This document shows positions 28,846 through 37,706 of a stretch of 64,000 bases of DNA, piece by piece (within the stretch, counting starts at the first letter, position 1; the number at the start of each line of letters is the position of its first letter). Below the pieces are notes generated by a model that saw only the letters and a list, made by a program, of their open reading frames with translations, searched no databases and was not told where the DNA came from. The position numbers and the translations under genes were made by a program. This stretch comes from CAVTBT01 sp963733065 (GTDB taxonomy: Bacteria; Actinomycetota; Thermoleophilia; Gaiellales; Gaiellaceae): NCBI GenBank assembly GCA_963733065.1, contig CAVTBT010000005.1:248001-312000 (forward strand), read 5' to 3'.

Positions 28846-29454
28846 TCAGCCGACGCGCCTCGCGATGCCCGGGTAGTCCTCGACAATGCCGTCGGCGTCG
28901 AGCGTGAGGTCCGCCGCGAACGTGCCGTCGAGTGCCTCGAAGCGGACGACGCTCCGCTCCTCGTCAGCGCGCACGAAGGAGTACCGCTGGCCGTCGGCGC
29001 GGACGCTCAGATCGGGCACGGAGACCCACGCGACGACGATCTCGATCGGCCCGCCGCCGGTCGGTAGGCCGTGCCGGAGCATCGGCATGAGATTCGTGAC
29101 GGGCGAGAGGCCGAGGTCGCAGTCGAGCGCGTCGGCGAGAGCAGCCGTGTCGCCGCCCGCGGGCGGCAGGTCGACCCCGCCGTCCTGTTCCGTCTCGATG
29201 GTCCAGCCGCCGGCCTGCTGCCGCCGCAACTCGAGCGTCCGTTGCCACCGGTCGCCGCGGCACTCGACGCGCAGTCGCGCGGTGACGAAGCCGTCGGCGG
29301 TCTCGAGCGAGTAGTCGAGCCGGTAGGGCACCGGGGCGACGCCGATCGCGACACCCTCGGCGCGAAGACTCTGCCGCGCGAGCGCGAGCCGCGCGAACTC
29401 GGCGCCGAACGGGTCTTCCTTCTCCCACGCGACCGCCCGGTGCACCGCGTCCAT
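28846..29454 (-). CDS. Putative glycolipid-binding family protein
   Basis: 202 residues from ATG 29452-29454. The sequence matches the putative glycolipid-binding (DUF1089) pattern: an early YRLDYSLETADGFVTARLRVECRGDRWQRTLELRRQQAGGW segment, CDLGLSPVTNLMPMLRHGL, AWVSVPDLSVRADGQRYSFV, and the C-terminal VRFEALDGTFAADLTLDADGIVEDYPGIARR. No signal peptide or membrane span is evident, so it is probably cytoplasmic. The family fold is a beta-barrel of unknown physiological ligand. It stands alone, divergent from the ASST gene with 52 bases between. Confidence 0.72.
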   Translation of the reverse strand: MDAVHRAVAWEKEDPFGAEFARLALARQSLRAEGVAIGVAPVPYRLDYSLETADGFVTARLRVECRGDRWQRTLELRRQQAGGWTIETEQDGGVDLPPAGGDTAALADALDCDLGLSPVTNLMPMLRHGLPTGGGPIEIVVAWVSVPDLSVRADGQRYSFVRADEERSVVRFEALDGTFAADLTLDADGIVEDYPGIARRVG

Positions 29455-29506
29455 CGCGGCGAGTGTAGACCCGTCCTGTCATCGCGCCGCCGAGTAGCGT
29501 TCGCCC

Positions 29507-30986
29507 GTGGCCCGCTCGACGGCGTTCGTGCTCGCGCTCCTCGCAGCGGTCGTGGCCGTCGGGCTCATCGGAGACAGCGGCGAGCCGTCCGCCGCGGCCC
29601 CTCCTGCGCAGCCGGCCCAGCACTTCCGCTCGCGCCCCGACCTCACGCCCCCGCCGGTCAAGGTCGTGACGCCTGCCCGCGGCACTACCGCCGGCTACCT
29701 GCTGCTCGCGCCGAAGCGCGCGGTAGCGCAGGCCGGGCCGATGATCCTCGACGACCGCGGCGAGGTCGTATGGTTCCGCCCGCTCGAGACGATGGCGGTG
29801 GCAGAGTTCCGCGCGCAACGGTACGGCGGCCGACCCGTCCTGACCTGGTGGCAGGGGCGCGCGCCGATGGGCGTCGGCGACGGCTACTACGTGATCGTCG
29901 ACGAGAGCTACAACGAGATCGCGACGTTCCAGGCCGGCAACGGCCTCACCGGCGACGTCCACGAGTTCCTGATCACGGAGCGCGACACCGCGCTGATCTC
30001 GGTCTACCGGCGCTTGCCCAGAGATCTCTCGTCGGTCGGCGGCCCTCGAGAGGGCGAGGTCTTCGAGGGCGTCGTCCAGGAGCTCGACATCGAGTCGGGG
30101 CGCGTGCTCTTCGAGTGGCACTCGATCGAGCATGTCCCGGTCGAGGAATCGACGATGAAGGCGCCGCCCGCCGCACAGGGTGCCGCGGCGGCCCCGTTCG
30201 ACTACTTCCACCTCAACTCGATCGCCGAGGACCTGGACGGAAATCTGATCCTGTCCGCCCGGCACACGAACGCCGTCTACAAGATCAGCCGCGAGAACGG
30301 CCGCGTCATCTGGCGGCTCGGCGGCAAGCGGAGCGACTTCGAGATGGGCGCCGGAACGCGTTTCGCGCTCCAGCACGACGCGCGTCGGCAGCCAGACGGG
30401 ACGCTGACGCTGTTCGACAACGGCGTGAAGCGGAAGGGCGCACGGTCGCGGGTGCTCGTGCTCGACCTCGACGAGGCGGGAGGCCGCGCGACGCTCGACC
30501 GCAAGTACGAGCACCCGGACGGCCGCTTCGCCGAGACGCAGGCGAACGCTCAGTTCCTCCCGAACGGACACGTCCTCGTGGGGTGGGGTCAGGCCCCCTA
30601 CGTGACGGAGTTCGACAGCGGCGGCAACGTTCTGCTCGACATCGGCTTCGGCGGGCGAGGGCGCCGACTCGTACCGCGCGTACCGCGCAGAGTGGGCGGG
30701 TCGACCAGGCGACGATCCGGCGCTCGCGGCGACCCTCGGTGAGGATGGGCAGGTCATCGCCCACGCGAGCTGGAACGGTGCGACGCAGGTCGCGCGCTGG
30801 CAGCTCGTCGCCGGCCCCGACGCGCAGCGTCAGCGCGTCGTCGCCACCGTGCCGAAGTCCGGTTTCGAGACCGAGCTCTCCGCCCGGACGAGCGAGCCGG
30901 TCGTCCGCGTGCGGGCGATCGGCACGGACGGCAGCGTCCTCGGCATGTCGCCACCGGTTCGGCTCACCGACGCGCCCGACGACTGA
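29507..30986 (+). CDS. Arylsulfotransferase (ASST)-family exported protein, frameshifted
   Basis: GTG 29507 opens a signal peptide or N-terminal anchor (TAFVLALLAAVVAVGLIG). The propeller part carries TTAGYLLLAPKRAVAQAGPMILDDRGEVVWFRPL, VLTWWQGR, FQAGNGLTGDVHEFLIT, FDYFHLNSIAEDLDGNLILSARHTNAVYKI, GRVIWRLGGKRSDFEMG, FALQHDARRQPDGTLTLFDNG and QANAQFLPNGHVLVGWGQAP, typical of bacterial ASST-like six-bladed propellers. The frame shifts near 30650 and continues YRAYRAEWAGRP and SWNGATQVARWQLVAG, a C-terminal fibronectin-like module, to TGA 30984-30986. True ASST enzymes move sulfate between phenols; activity here is unproven. Confidence 0.8.
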
Positions 30987-31002
30987 CCGTAGACTGGCGG
31001 GC

Positions 31003-31776
31003 GTGTGCTTCGAGCTCGACTCGGTGCCGCCGATCCCGTCCATCCGCGGCGCCGCGGTGTCGCACGACGACCTCGTGCTCGAGGCGTCGGACGGCACGCG
31101 CTTCGCGGCATTCTCGGCCTCCCCGGAGGCACCGGGCGGCAACGGCGTGGTCGTGCTGCCCGACGTACGCGGGCTCTACCGGTTCTACGAGGAGCTGGCG
31201 CTCCGCTTCGCCGAGCGCGGCATCTCCGCGGTGGCGATCGACTACTTCGGCCGCACCGCGGGCGTCGGCAAGCGGGACGACGACTTCCCGTACATGGAGC
31301 ACGTGCAGCAGACGACGAACGACGGCATCCAGGCCGACACGGCCGCGGCGGTCGAGTACCTGCGCTCGCCGGCAGGCGGCTCCTGCAGCGCGATCTTCAC
31401 CGTCGGCTTCTGCTACGGCGGGCGGAACTCCTGGCTCGCGGCGGCGTCCGGGCACGGCCTGGCCGGCGCGGTCGGGTTCTACGGCATGCCGGCCGAGCGG
31501 AACGGCGTCGCCGGCCCGACGCAGCGGGCGGGAGAGATCGCAGCCCCGATCCTGGCGCTCCAGGCAGGCGACGACGCGAACATCACCGCCGAGCACAACG
31601 AAGCGTTCGACCGCGCCCTTGCCGATGCCGGGGTCGAGCACGAGGTGATCACGTACGACGGTGCCCCGCACAGCTTCTTCGACCGCCGGTTCGAGGAGTT
31701 CGCGGCCGCCTCGGACGACGCCTGGGCCCGCGTGCTCGACTTCGTCGAGCGCCACGGCGCCGGATCAGCTCAGTAG
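31003..31776 (+). CDS. Dienelactone hydrolase family protein
   Basis: 257 residues from GTG 31003. The alpha/beta hydrolase core has GVVVLPDVRGLYRFYEELALRFAERGISAVAIDYFGRTAG, then the nucleophile elbow GFCYGGRNS with Cys at about residue 134, the acid in LQAGDDANI (about residue 189) and the histidine of GAPHSFFDRRFEEF (about residue 222). The Cys-Asp-His triad is that of dienelactone hydrolases, which open lactone rings in chlorocatechol and other pathways. An intradiol dioxygenase lies 10 kb away, but no complete aromatic pathway is seen. It overlaps the convergent GH3 gene by 12 bases. Confidence 0.9.
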   Translation: MCFELDSVPPIPSIRGAAVSHDDLVLEASDGTRFAAFSASPEAPGGNGVVVLPDVRGLYRFYEELALRFAERGISAVAIDYFGRTAGVGKRDDDFPYMEHVQQTTNDGIQADTAAAVEYLRSPAGGSCSAIFTVGFCYGGRNSWLAAASGHGLAGAVGFYGMPAERNGVAGPTQRAGEIAAPILALQAGDDANITAEHNEAFDRALADAGVEHEVITYDGAPHSFFDRRFEEFAAASDDAWARVLDFVERHGAGSAQ

Positions 31777-33177
31777 GCGATTCGCTGCTGCCTGCAGGTT
31801 CACGCGGCCCGCTCCGTGCGTGGCGACGTAGCCGGCCGACCGCGGTCGCCACACCGGGATGCCGGTCTCGACGACGACCGCGCCGTCGGACCCGGCGAGC
31901 AGCCGCTCGGCCACCTCACGCTGCCAGGCGTGACGGTGCGCGTCGCGCAGGACGAGGACGAACTGCCGGCCGTCCACCTCGGGCAGCGTGCCCGCGTCGC
32001 GCAGCGTGACCGTCTCGGCACCCGGCAGCAGATCGCCGAGGCGGTGGCGGGCCGGGCCGGCAGCCATGCCTGGCTCCGGGGCGAGCTCGACGACGAGCGG
32101 GGCGCCGCTCAGATGCACCGCGCCCTCGACGAGCAGCGCCCGCTCGGCGGCGTCCGCACCGACCAACCGGTTCCCGGAGCGTGACGCGGGCCGGTCGACC
32201 GAACCCGCGAGCGCCGCCGTCCTCGCGGCTGCATCGCCGATCCGCCCCGCGTCGAGCCTGCCGTGCCGCACGGCGCCGATGAGGGCCGCGTGGATCCGCT
32301 CGAGGTCGTCGGGCCCGAGGTCGTGGCCGAGCAGCAGCGCGTCCCCACCGGCGGCCAGCGACCGCACCGCACCCTCCGCGACGCCCACTGTCTCACTCAC
32401 CGCGCGCATCTCGAGCGCGTCCGTCACGATCGCCCCCCGGAAGCCGAGCTCGCCGCGCAGCAGACCGTCGAGTACAGGCCCGCTGATCGTCGCGGGCACG
32501 TCGTCGAGCGCCGGCACGCGGATGTGCGCGGTCATGACCGATCGCACGCCGGACGCGATCGCCGCGCGGAACGGCCCGAGCGCCGCGTCGAACGCGGCGG
32601 CGTCGGGCTCGATCGTGGGCAGCTCGTGATGTGAGTCCTGGCGCGTGTCGCCGTGACCGGGGAAGTGCTTGGCGCAGGCCGCGACACCGGTGCCCTGCAG
32701 GCCGCGCACGAAGGCGGCGACGTGCCGGCAGACGAGCTCCGGCTCCGCACCGAACGACCGGATGCCGATGACCGGGTTGTCGGGATTCGTGTTGACGTCG
32801 GCGACCGGCGCGAAGTCGAGCGTGACCCCGCACCGGGCGAGGTCCGCGCCGATCGCCCCCGCGACCCGCTCGGTCAGTGCCTCGTCGTCGACGACGCCGA
32901 GCGCCCACGCGCCCGGGTAGGAGCTGCCCTCGGCGAGCTCGAGCCGCGTGACGTCCCCTCCCTCCTCGTCGATCGCCACGACGACGTCGTCGCGGTGGGA
33001 GCGGAGGGCCGCGGTCAGCGACGCGAGCTGCTCGGAGTCGACCACGTTGCGCGAGAAGAGGCAGACGCCGCCGAGGCCGCGGTCGAGCCAGCCGCGGAGC
33101 CAGTCCGGCGGCTCGACTCCGACGAAGCCCGGCAGCAGGCAGCCCGCCGCCGCCCGCTCGAGCTCGGCTTCCGTCAT
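31765..33177 (-). CDS. nagZ: Glycoside hydrolase family 3, beta-N-acetylhexosaminidase (NagZ-like)
   Basis: 470 residues from ATG 33177, overlapping the permease stop (ATGA). The family N-terminus is GGVCLFSRNV and VVAIDEEGGDVTRLE. The NagZ hallmark ACAKHFPGHGDTRQDSHHELP (about residues 170-190) carries the catalytic His/Asp dyad, and GAIVTDALEMRAVSE carries the nucleophile Asp. No signal peptide is visible, so the enzyme is probably cytoplasmic and would cleave GlcNAc from imported GlcNAc-MurNAc or chito-oligosaccharides. A C-terminal domain of about 130 residues is less conserved. It is the last gene of a leftward operon after the substrate-binding protein and two permeases. Confidence 0.9.
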   Translation of the reverse strand: MTEAELERAAAGCLLPGFVGVEPPDWLRGWLDRGLGGVCLFSRNVVDSEQLASLTAALRSHRDDVVVAIDEEGGDVTRLELAEGSSYPGAWALGVVDDEALTERVAGAIGADLARCGVTLDFAPVADVNTNPDNPVIGIRSFGAEPELVCRHVAAFVRGLQGTGVAACAKHFPGHGDTRQDSHHELPTIEPDAAAFDAALGPFRAAIASGVRSVMTAHIRVPALDDVPATISGPVLDGLLRGELGFRGAIVTDALEMRAVSETVGVAEGAVRSLAAGGDALLLGHDLGPDDLERIHAALIGAVRHGRLDAGRIGDAAARTAALAGSVDRPASRSGNRLVGADAAERALLVEGAVHLSGAPLVVELAPEPGMAAGPARHRLGDLLPGAETVTLRDAGTLPEVDGRQFVLVLRDAHRHAWQREVAERLLAGSDGAVVVETGIPVWRPRSAGYVATHGAGRVNLQAAANRLLS

Positions 33178-34088
33178 CCGCGGACGGCGCCGGCGGTGAG
33201 GCCGAACGCGATCCTGCGGTGGATGAGCAGGAAGAACGCCACCACGGGCAATGCGGTCAGCGTCGCGGCCGCCATCAGCGAGCCCCAGTCCGTGCCGCGC
33301 AGAGTCTGGAAGCCCGCCAGCCAGACGGGCAGCGTCTGGTTCTCCGGGCTCGTCAGCAGGACGTAGGCGATGATGTACTCGTTCCAGGCCTGGATGAAGG
33401 CGAAGATCGACGTCGCCACGAGGCCGGGCGCGACGAGCGGCAGCAGGATGCGGACGAACGCGCCGATCCGCGTCGAGCCGTCCACCATCGCAGCCTCCTC
33501 GAGCTCCTTCGGCACGCCGAGCATGAATCCGCGAAGCGTCCAGATGCAGAAGGGCAGCACGAACGTCAGGTACGTGACGATGACGCCGGACAGCTTGTCC
33601 ACCTGGCCCGCACGGCTGAGCAGGATGTACAGCGGGATGATGAGCGCCGTCAGCGGCACCATCTGCACGACGATGACCATGACGATGAACGGGCGGCGGC
33701 CGTAGAAGCGGAACTTCGCGAGCGCGAGCGCGGCCAGGAACGCCAGGAGGAGCGACAGCACCGTCACGACGCCGACGACGATGAGGCTGTTCTTCACGAC
33801 GTCCCAGAAGTACTCGCGGTTGATCGCGTCCGTGAAGTTCCGGAGTGTCGCCGGGTGCGGGATGAACTTCGGTGTGTAGGACTGGATGTCGATGCCCGGC
33901 TTGAAGGCCGTGATCACCATCCAGTAGACCGGGAAGACCATCACCACGAAGACGAGCACGCCGACCAGGTTGATGCCGACACGGCCCGCGAGCTTGCGCC
34001 GACGGCGGCCGACCGCGCGGGGGACTGCGCGGTCGACCACCGGCGCTGCGGGCACCGGCACCGGCGCCGGGGGCACCTGTGCGCTCAT
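33174..34088 (-). CDS. Sugar ABC transporter permease (MalG/carbohydrate uptake CUT1 type)
   Basis: The start ATG 34088 overlaps the stop of the previous permease by four bases and has GGAGAGG upstream. About 304 residues with six predicted spans: GINLVGVLVFVVMVFPVYWMVITAFK first, then LIVVGVVTVLSLLLAFLAALALA, the periplasmic MVPLTALIIPLYILLSR and TYLTFVLPFCIWTLRGFM. The EAA loop is ELEEAAMVDGSTRIGAFVRILLPLVAPGL, where the ATPase docks. AATLTALPVVAFFLLIHRRIAFGLTAGAVRG closes the chain. The N-terminal 35 residues are basic and Pro/Ala rich. Confidence 0.93.
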   Translation of the reverse strand: MSAQVPPAPVPVPAAPVVDRAVPRAVGRRRRKLAGRVGINLVGVLVFVVMVFPVYWMVITAFKPGIDIQSYTPKFIPHPATLRNFTDAINREYFWDVVKNSLIVVGVVTVLSLLLAFLAALALAKFRFYGRRPFIVMVIVVQMVPLTALIIPLYILLSRAGQVDKLSGVIVTYLTFVLPFCIWTLRGFMLGVPKELEEAAMVDGSTRIGAFVRILLPLVAPGLVATSIFAFIQAWNEYIIAYVLLTSPENQTLPVWLAGFQTLRGTDWGSLMAAATLTALPVVAFFLLIHRRIAFGLTAGAVRG

Positions 34089-35050
34089 CGCACCTCTCCG
34101 ATGCGCCACATCTGACGGATGTAGAAGATCGTGAAGGCGAACATGATCAGCACCATCACGACCGCGATCGCGGAGCCGAGCCCGTACTCGCTGACCTTGA
34201 ACGCCTCGGTGAAGGCGTAGATGCTCATCGTGAAGTAGTCGTCCGTCGGCCGCTGGTTCCGCATGATCCAGATCTGGTCGAAGACGCGGAAGTCCCAGAT
34301 GATCGACAGGCTGGTCAGGATCACGAAGATCGGCTTCAGGATCGGGAACGTGATGTCGCGGAAGATGCGCAGCCGGCCGGCGCCGTCGATGGACGCCGCC
34401 TCGACGAGCTCACGCGGCACCTGGGTCAGCCCGGCGTAGAGGGTGATCGCCACGAAGGGGATCGCGCCCCAGACGATGACCGCGCCGATCACCGCGAATC
34501 CCGTCCACGGGTTGACGAACCAGTCGTACTGCTGGAAGTCGCCGATGCCGAGCTCGTACAGCGCCCAGTTCAGGACGCCGAACTCGTAGTCGACCATCCA
34601 GTACCAGATGTTCACGGCGACGACGACCGGCATCGCCCACACCAGCACGAGCCCGGTTGTCAGCAGCACGCGCATGAACCCGCCGAGCCGCGCCAGCAGC
34701 AGCGCGATCAGCGTGCCGAGCACCATCGTCGCGGCCACGCAGCCGGCGGTGAAGGCGACGGTGCGGACCACGACCTCCCAGAACTGGCGGTCGTGGAGGA
34801 TCTCCGCGTAGTTGGCGGTGCCGATCCACACGCCCTTCTGGGCGATGATCTCGGGAAGCCCGTAGCGCTGGAACGACAGCTTGACGAGCATGTAGAGCGG
34901 GTAGGCGAGCACGGCCGCGATGACGGCCGTTGCCGGCACCAGGAGCGCGTAGGGGACGGTGACGCGGGCGAACCAGGCACGCGAACGGCGCCGCCGCCGG
35001 GCCGTGCTGGCCCCGGCGGCGACGGTCGCGTCTCCTGGAAGGGAGCTCAA
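34085..35050 (-). CDS. Sugar ABC transporter permease (MalF/CUT1 type)
   Basis: I place the start at TTG 35050, overlapping the binding-protein stop (TTGA) with AGGA shortly upstream. The reading frame runs on into the binding-protein gene, but only because of a frameshift there. About 321 residues. VTVPYALLVPATAVIAAVLAYPLYMLVKLSFQRYG is the first span and the typical MalF opening. EVVVRTVAFTAGCVAATMVLGTLIALLLA and LVLVWAMPVVVAVNIWYWMVDYEFGVLN follow. The EAA motif is RELVEAASIDGAGRLRIFRDITFPILKP and the chain ends FTIFYIRQMWRIGEVR. It pairs with the permease downstream. Confidence 0.9.
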   Translation of the reverse strand: MSSLPGDATVAAGASTARRRRRSRAWFARVTVPYALLVPATAVIAAVLAYPLYMLVKLSFQRYGLPEIIAQKGVWIGTANYAEILHDRQFWEVVVRTVAFTAGCVAATMVLGTLIALLLARLGGFMRVLLTTGLVLVWAMPVVVAVNIWYWMVDYEFGVLNWALYELGIGDFQQYDWFVNPWTGFAVIGAVIVWGAIPFVAITLYAGLTQVPRELVEAASIDGAGRLRIFRDITFPILKPIFVILTSLSIIWDFRVFDQIWIMRNQRPTDDYFTMSIYAFTEAFKVSEYGLGSAIAVVMVLIMFAFTIFYIRQMWRIGEVR

Positions 35051-36340
35051 CGATCCTGGTTCAGGATCTGTGTGATCTGGTTGCTGGCGCGATCGGCGGC
35101 GGCCTTGATGGTCGAGCGGCCGGTGAAGATCGAGACCAGCATGTTCTGGAGCACGTTGGCGCTCTCGACGTTGGCCCAGTTCTTCGCCGCCGGCACGAAC
35201 CAGCTGTAGCGGGCGGCCCGCGCGAACGGCGCGAGCGTGGGCTTGGCTGGCGTTGATGGCCACGAGCGACGTCGTGTTCGGGATATTGCCTGCCCGCGCG
35301 ATCGTCGTCATCGACGCCGTGTCGGTGAAGGCCTTGATCCAGTCGGCAGCGAAGGTCTTCTGCTTGCTCGTCGTCGGGATGACGAGATCGGACCCGCCGA
35401 GGAAGGTCGGCATGTACTTGCCCTTGGTATGGCTCGGCATCGGATAGGCGCCGATCTTGCCCGCGAGCGCCGGGTTGCCGAGCTTCGCGTCGAGCGCGTA
35501 CGGCCACTCCCAGCCGTTGCCGATGAACGAGGCGACCTTGCCCTTGGAGAAGACGAGGGCCTGCTGCGGATTGGCCTCGTCACCGGTCTTGCTCGCCCGG
35601 GACAGGGCCAGAACGACCGACTTCAGCTTGGTGAGGCCCTCGATCGCCTGCGGCGAGTTCAGGGAGCCCTGCCAGCGGTTGTTGCTGAAGCGGGCGATGC
35701 GGCCGCCGTAGTCGTAGACGAACGACATCGACGCGTACCAGTTCCGGCCCGGGAAGTAGAGCGCCGAGTAGTTGCGGTCGGAGCCGAACTTCTTCATCAG
35801 CTTCTGCCCGTTCGCGACGAACTGGTCGAGCGACGTCGGTGCGCGAGTTGGAACGCCCGCCTGCCGGTACTGGTCGACCCGGAAGATGACCGCGCGGGCG
35901 CCGGCGTAGTAGGGCACGCCGTAGAGCTTGCCGTTGAAGGTGACCGACTCGGTGAGACCCTGCAGCCAGGTGCGCGAGTTCGGGAAGCTGCCCTTCTGGG
36001 CCGTGATGTCGGCGAGCGCACCGGCCGACATGTACTTGACGGTCTCCGTGTTGCCGAGCTCCTTCACGTCCGGCGCGTTGCCGGCGGCGAGGGATGCGTC
36101 GAACTTCGTCTGGTGCTCACCCCAGGTCTGGTAGACGACGTTCACGTCCACGCCGGGGTGCTGCTGCTGGAACTGACGGGTCGCCGCAGTGACCGCCTCG
36201 GCCCAGTTGTTCTTGGCGTCTTCCATCAGCCAGATCGTGATGCTGTCCGCTTGCGACTTCGCGAGCGCGGTCGCTGCGGTGATAGCGGCGAGCGCGACCA
36301 GGGCCACCAGAGCGGCCGCTAGAAGAAGTCGTCGTCTCAT
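35047..36340 (-). CDS. Sugar ABC transporter substrate-binding protein, one frameshift
   Basis: ATG 36340 follows an excellent ribosome site AGGAGGT (36351-36345). The N-terminus is a signal peptide (RRRLLLAAALVALVALAAITAATALA) without a lipobox cysteine, unusual for a Gram-positive-type binding protein. The mature protein has ITIWLMEDAKNNWAEAV, VNVVYQTWGEHQTKFDASLAAGNAPDVKELGN, LYGVPYYAGARAVIFRVDQYR, FSKGKVASFIGNGWEWP and FLGGSDLVIPTTSKQKTFAADWIKAFT, as in family 1 solute-binding proteins for oligosaccharides. The frame is lost near 35250; the other frame ends ASNQITQILNQDR at a TGA (35049-35047). The ligand is probably an amino-sugar oligomer, by context. Confidence 0.87.
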
Positions 36341-36423
36341 TGAGACCTCCTAGAGGGGCCGGCAGGAGCACCCATGACGATCGCCGCCGTGGCCATGCGG
36401 GTACGGGCTGCGCCGCCGCCGAT

Positions 36424-36435
36424 TGGTACATACCA
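36424..36435. promoter_or_regulatory. DasR-like operator, promoter region of the ABC operon
   Basis: TGGTA-CA-TACCA is a perfect 5-bp inverted repeat with a 2-base centre, 84 bases upstream of the substrate-binding protein start. It shares the TGGT....ACCA frame and 12-base length of the site at 38505 and of known DasR/NagR-type operators (TGGTCTAGACCA type). The regulator would be the GntR protein at 37703. Confidence 0.5.
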
Positions 36436-36589
36436 CTGCGCCACGGCAGGAGGCTCGCACACTGAACCGGTCCTGTCAAGGGTTGGTGAAACACTGGTTG
36501 CGAGTCAGGACACGTCGATGCCGAACGGCTTGTCTACGCCAAATGGCGGCTACTGCGGCCAAGCGGCTGTCCCGAGTTGACACCTCGGT

Positions 36590-36601
36590 TGGTACAGACC
36601 A
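36590..36601. promoter_or_regulatory. DasR-like operator, second site before the ABC operon
   Basis: TGGTA-CA-GACCA is a near-perfect copy of the operator pattern (one mismatched pair), 11 bases beyond the stop codon of the SIS gene and 250 bases upstream of the binding-protein start. With the site at 36424 it brackets the only non-coding stretch that can hold the ABC operon promoter (36341-36611). Nothing else gene-like is seen in those 271 bases. Confidence 0.45.
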
Positions 36602-36611
36602 GCTTGTCTAC

Positions 36612-37706
36612 CTAGAGAGCGAGCGTGACCTTGCTCAGACCCGCCGGCCGATCCGGGTCGAGGCCCTTGGCCTGGGCGAGCGCCCAGGCGAGGAGCTGGC
36701 CGGGGGCGACAGAGAGGAGCGGGGCCAGAATCGGCATCGGCGGCGCCGGGATCGGCACGGCGTACGCAGCGCCCTCGACGGCACCCGCGGCGGTCCCGCT
36801 CGCGATGAGGGTCGCGCCCGCCTCGCGCGCGCGGCGTGCCGCCTCGAGCACTGCGGGCAGGCTCTCGTCCGCAGCGGCGATCACCCACACGGGGAACAGC
36901 CCGTCGAGGGCGGCCACGGGGCCATGAGCGAGATCGGTCGCGGTCAGCGGCTCCGCCGCGACGCGGCACGTCTCCAGCAGCTTCAGCGAGATCTCACGGG
37001 CGGTCGCGAACTCCGGGCCGCGTCCGATCACGAACATGCGCCCGACGAACGCCAGCGAGACGGCGAGCTCGGCCAGGCGCGGCTCGAGCGCCGGGATCAG
37101 CCGGTCGAGCAACGCCGCCGTCTGCCGGATCCCGTCGGCGACGGTCTCGCCCTGGCCGGCCGCGTGCCCGGCGAGCAGCGCGATCGCCGCCAGCTGGTTC
37201 GTGTACGTCTTCGTCGCGGCCACGGCCTGCTCGTCGCCGGCGGCGAGCGGCAGGACGGCATCGCTCGCCTCGGCGAGCACGGAGTCGGGGTCGTTCGTGA
37301 GCGCGACCGTGTAGGCGCCGCGTGCGCGGGCGCGGCCGACGTAGTCGACGACGTCCGGTGTGCGGCCCGACTGCGAGAGCGCCAGCACGCAGGCGCCGGT
37401 CAGGTCGAGCTCGGCGCCGTAGTACACGGCCAGCGAGATGGAGTCGCGGAGCGCCGTCCAGCCCGGCAGCAGGCCGAAGGCGTAGACCCCGTACGAGGCC
37501 GCGTTGTCGGAGGAGCCGTGCCCGATCATCCGCACCGTCGTGAGGCCCCGTGCGCGCATCGTGGCCGCGACCTCGGCGTACGTCGGGTCGTGGGCGAGCA
37601 GCCGCCCGAGGGCCGCCGGCTGCTCCCGGATCTCGCGGAGGAAAACGGCGCCCGGCACCGGAGGGCGAGGCTCCGGTGCGCTCTCGGCCGCCGCCGCCGC
37701 GCTCAC
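36612..37706 (-). CDS. SIS-domain sugar-phosphate isomerase/deaminase (GlmS-C / NagB-II-like)
   Basis: 364 residues, starting at GTG 37706 within the GntR stop (GTGA). It has two SIS domains as in the isomerase half of GlmS but no glutaminase domain. AVFLREIREQPAALGRLL matches the GlmS-like 'M.kEI.eQP'. TVRMIGHGSSDNAASYGVYAFG, VLALSQSGRTPDVVDYVGRARARGAYTVALTNDPDSVLAEASD and AVAATKTYTNQLAAIALLA form domain 1. FVIGRGPEFATAREISLKLLETCRVAAEPLTATDLAHGPVAAL and the C-terminal LLAWALAQAKGLDPDRPAGLSKVTLAL form domain 2. It probably converts glucosamine-6-phosphate to fructose-6-phosphate, the last step after NagA at 39448. A true glucosamine synthase role is unlikely without the amidotransferase part. 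Confidence 0.87.
   Translation of the reverse strand: MSAAAAAESAPEPRPPVPGAVFLREIREQPAALGRLLAHDPTYAEVAATMRARGLTTVRMIGHGSSDNAASYGVYAFGLLPGWTALRDSISLAVYYGAELDLTGACVLALSQSGRTPDVVDYVGRARARGAYTVALTNDPDSVLAEASDAVLPLAAGDEQAVAATKTYTNQLAAIALLAGHAAGQGETVADGIRQTAALLDRLIPALEPRLAELAVSLAFVGRMFVIGRGPEFATAREISLKLLETCRVAAEPLTATDLAHGPVAALDGLFPVWVIAAADESLPAVLEAARRAREAGATLIASGTAAGAVEGAAYAVPIPAPPMPILAPLLSVAPGQLLAWALAQAKGLDPDRPAGLSKVTLAL

Noticed and set aside
34085..36340. A single 751-residue fusion of binding protein and permease
   Set aside because: The middle (after VAINASQ) is Arg/Gln-rich out-of-frame translation. The alternative frame gives a normal binding-protein C-terminus with a stop exactly at the permease start, so this is a one-base error.
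36577..36582. TTGACA as the -35 box of the ABC operon
   Set aside because: It is on the plus strand, pointing away from the binding-protein gene and into the SIS gene 3' end. The minus-strand TTGACA at 36479-36474 lacks a recognisable -10 at the right distance.
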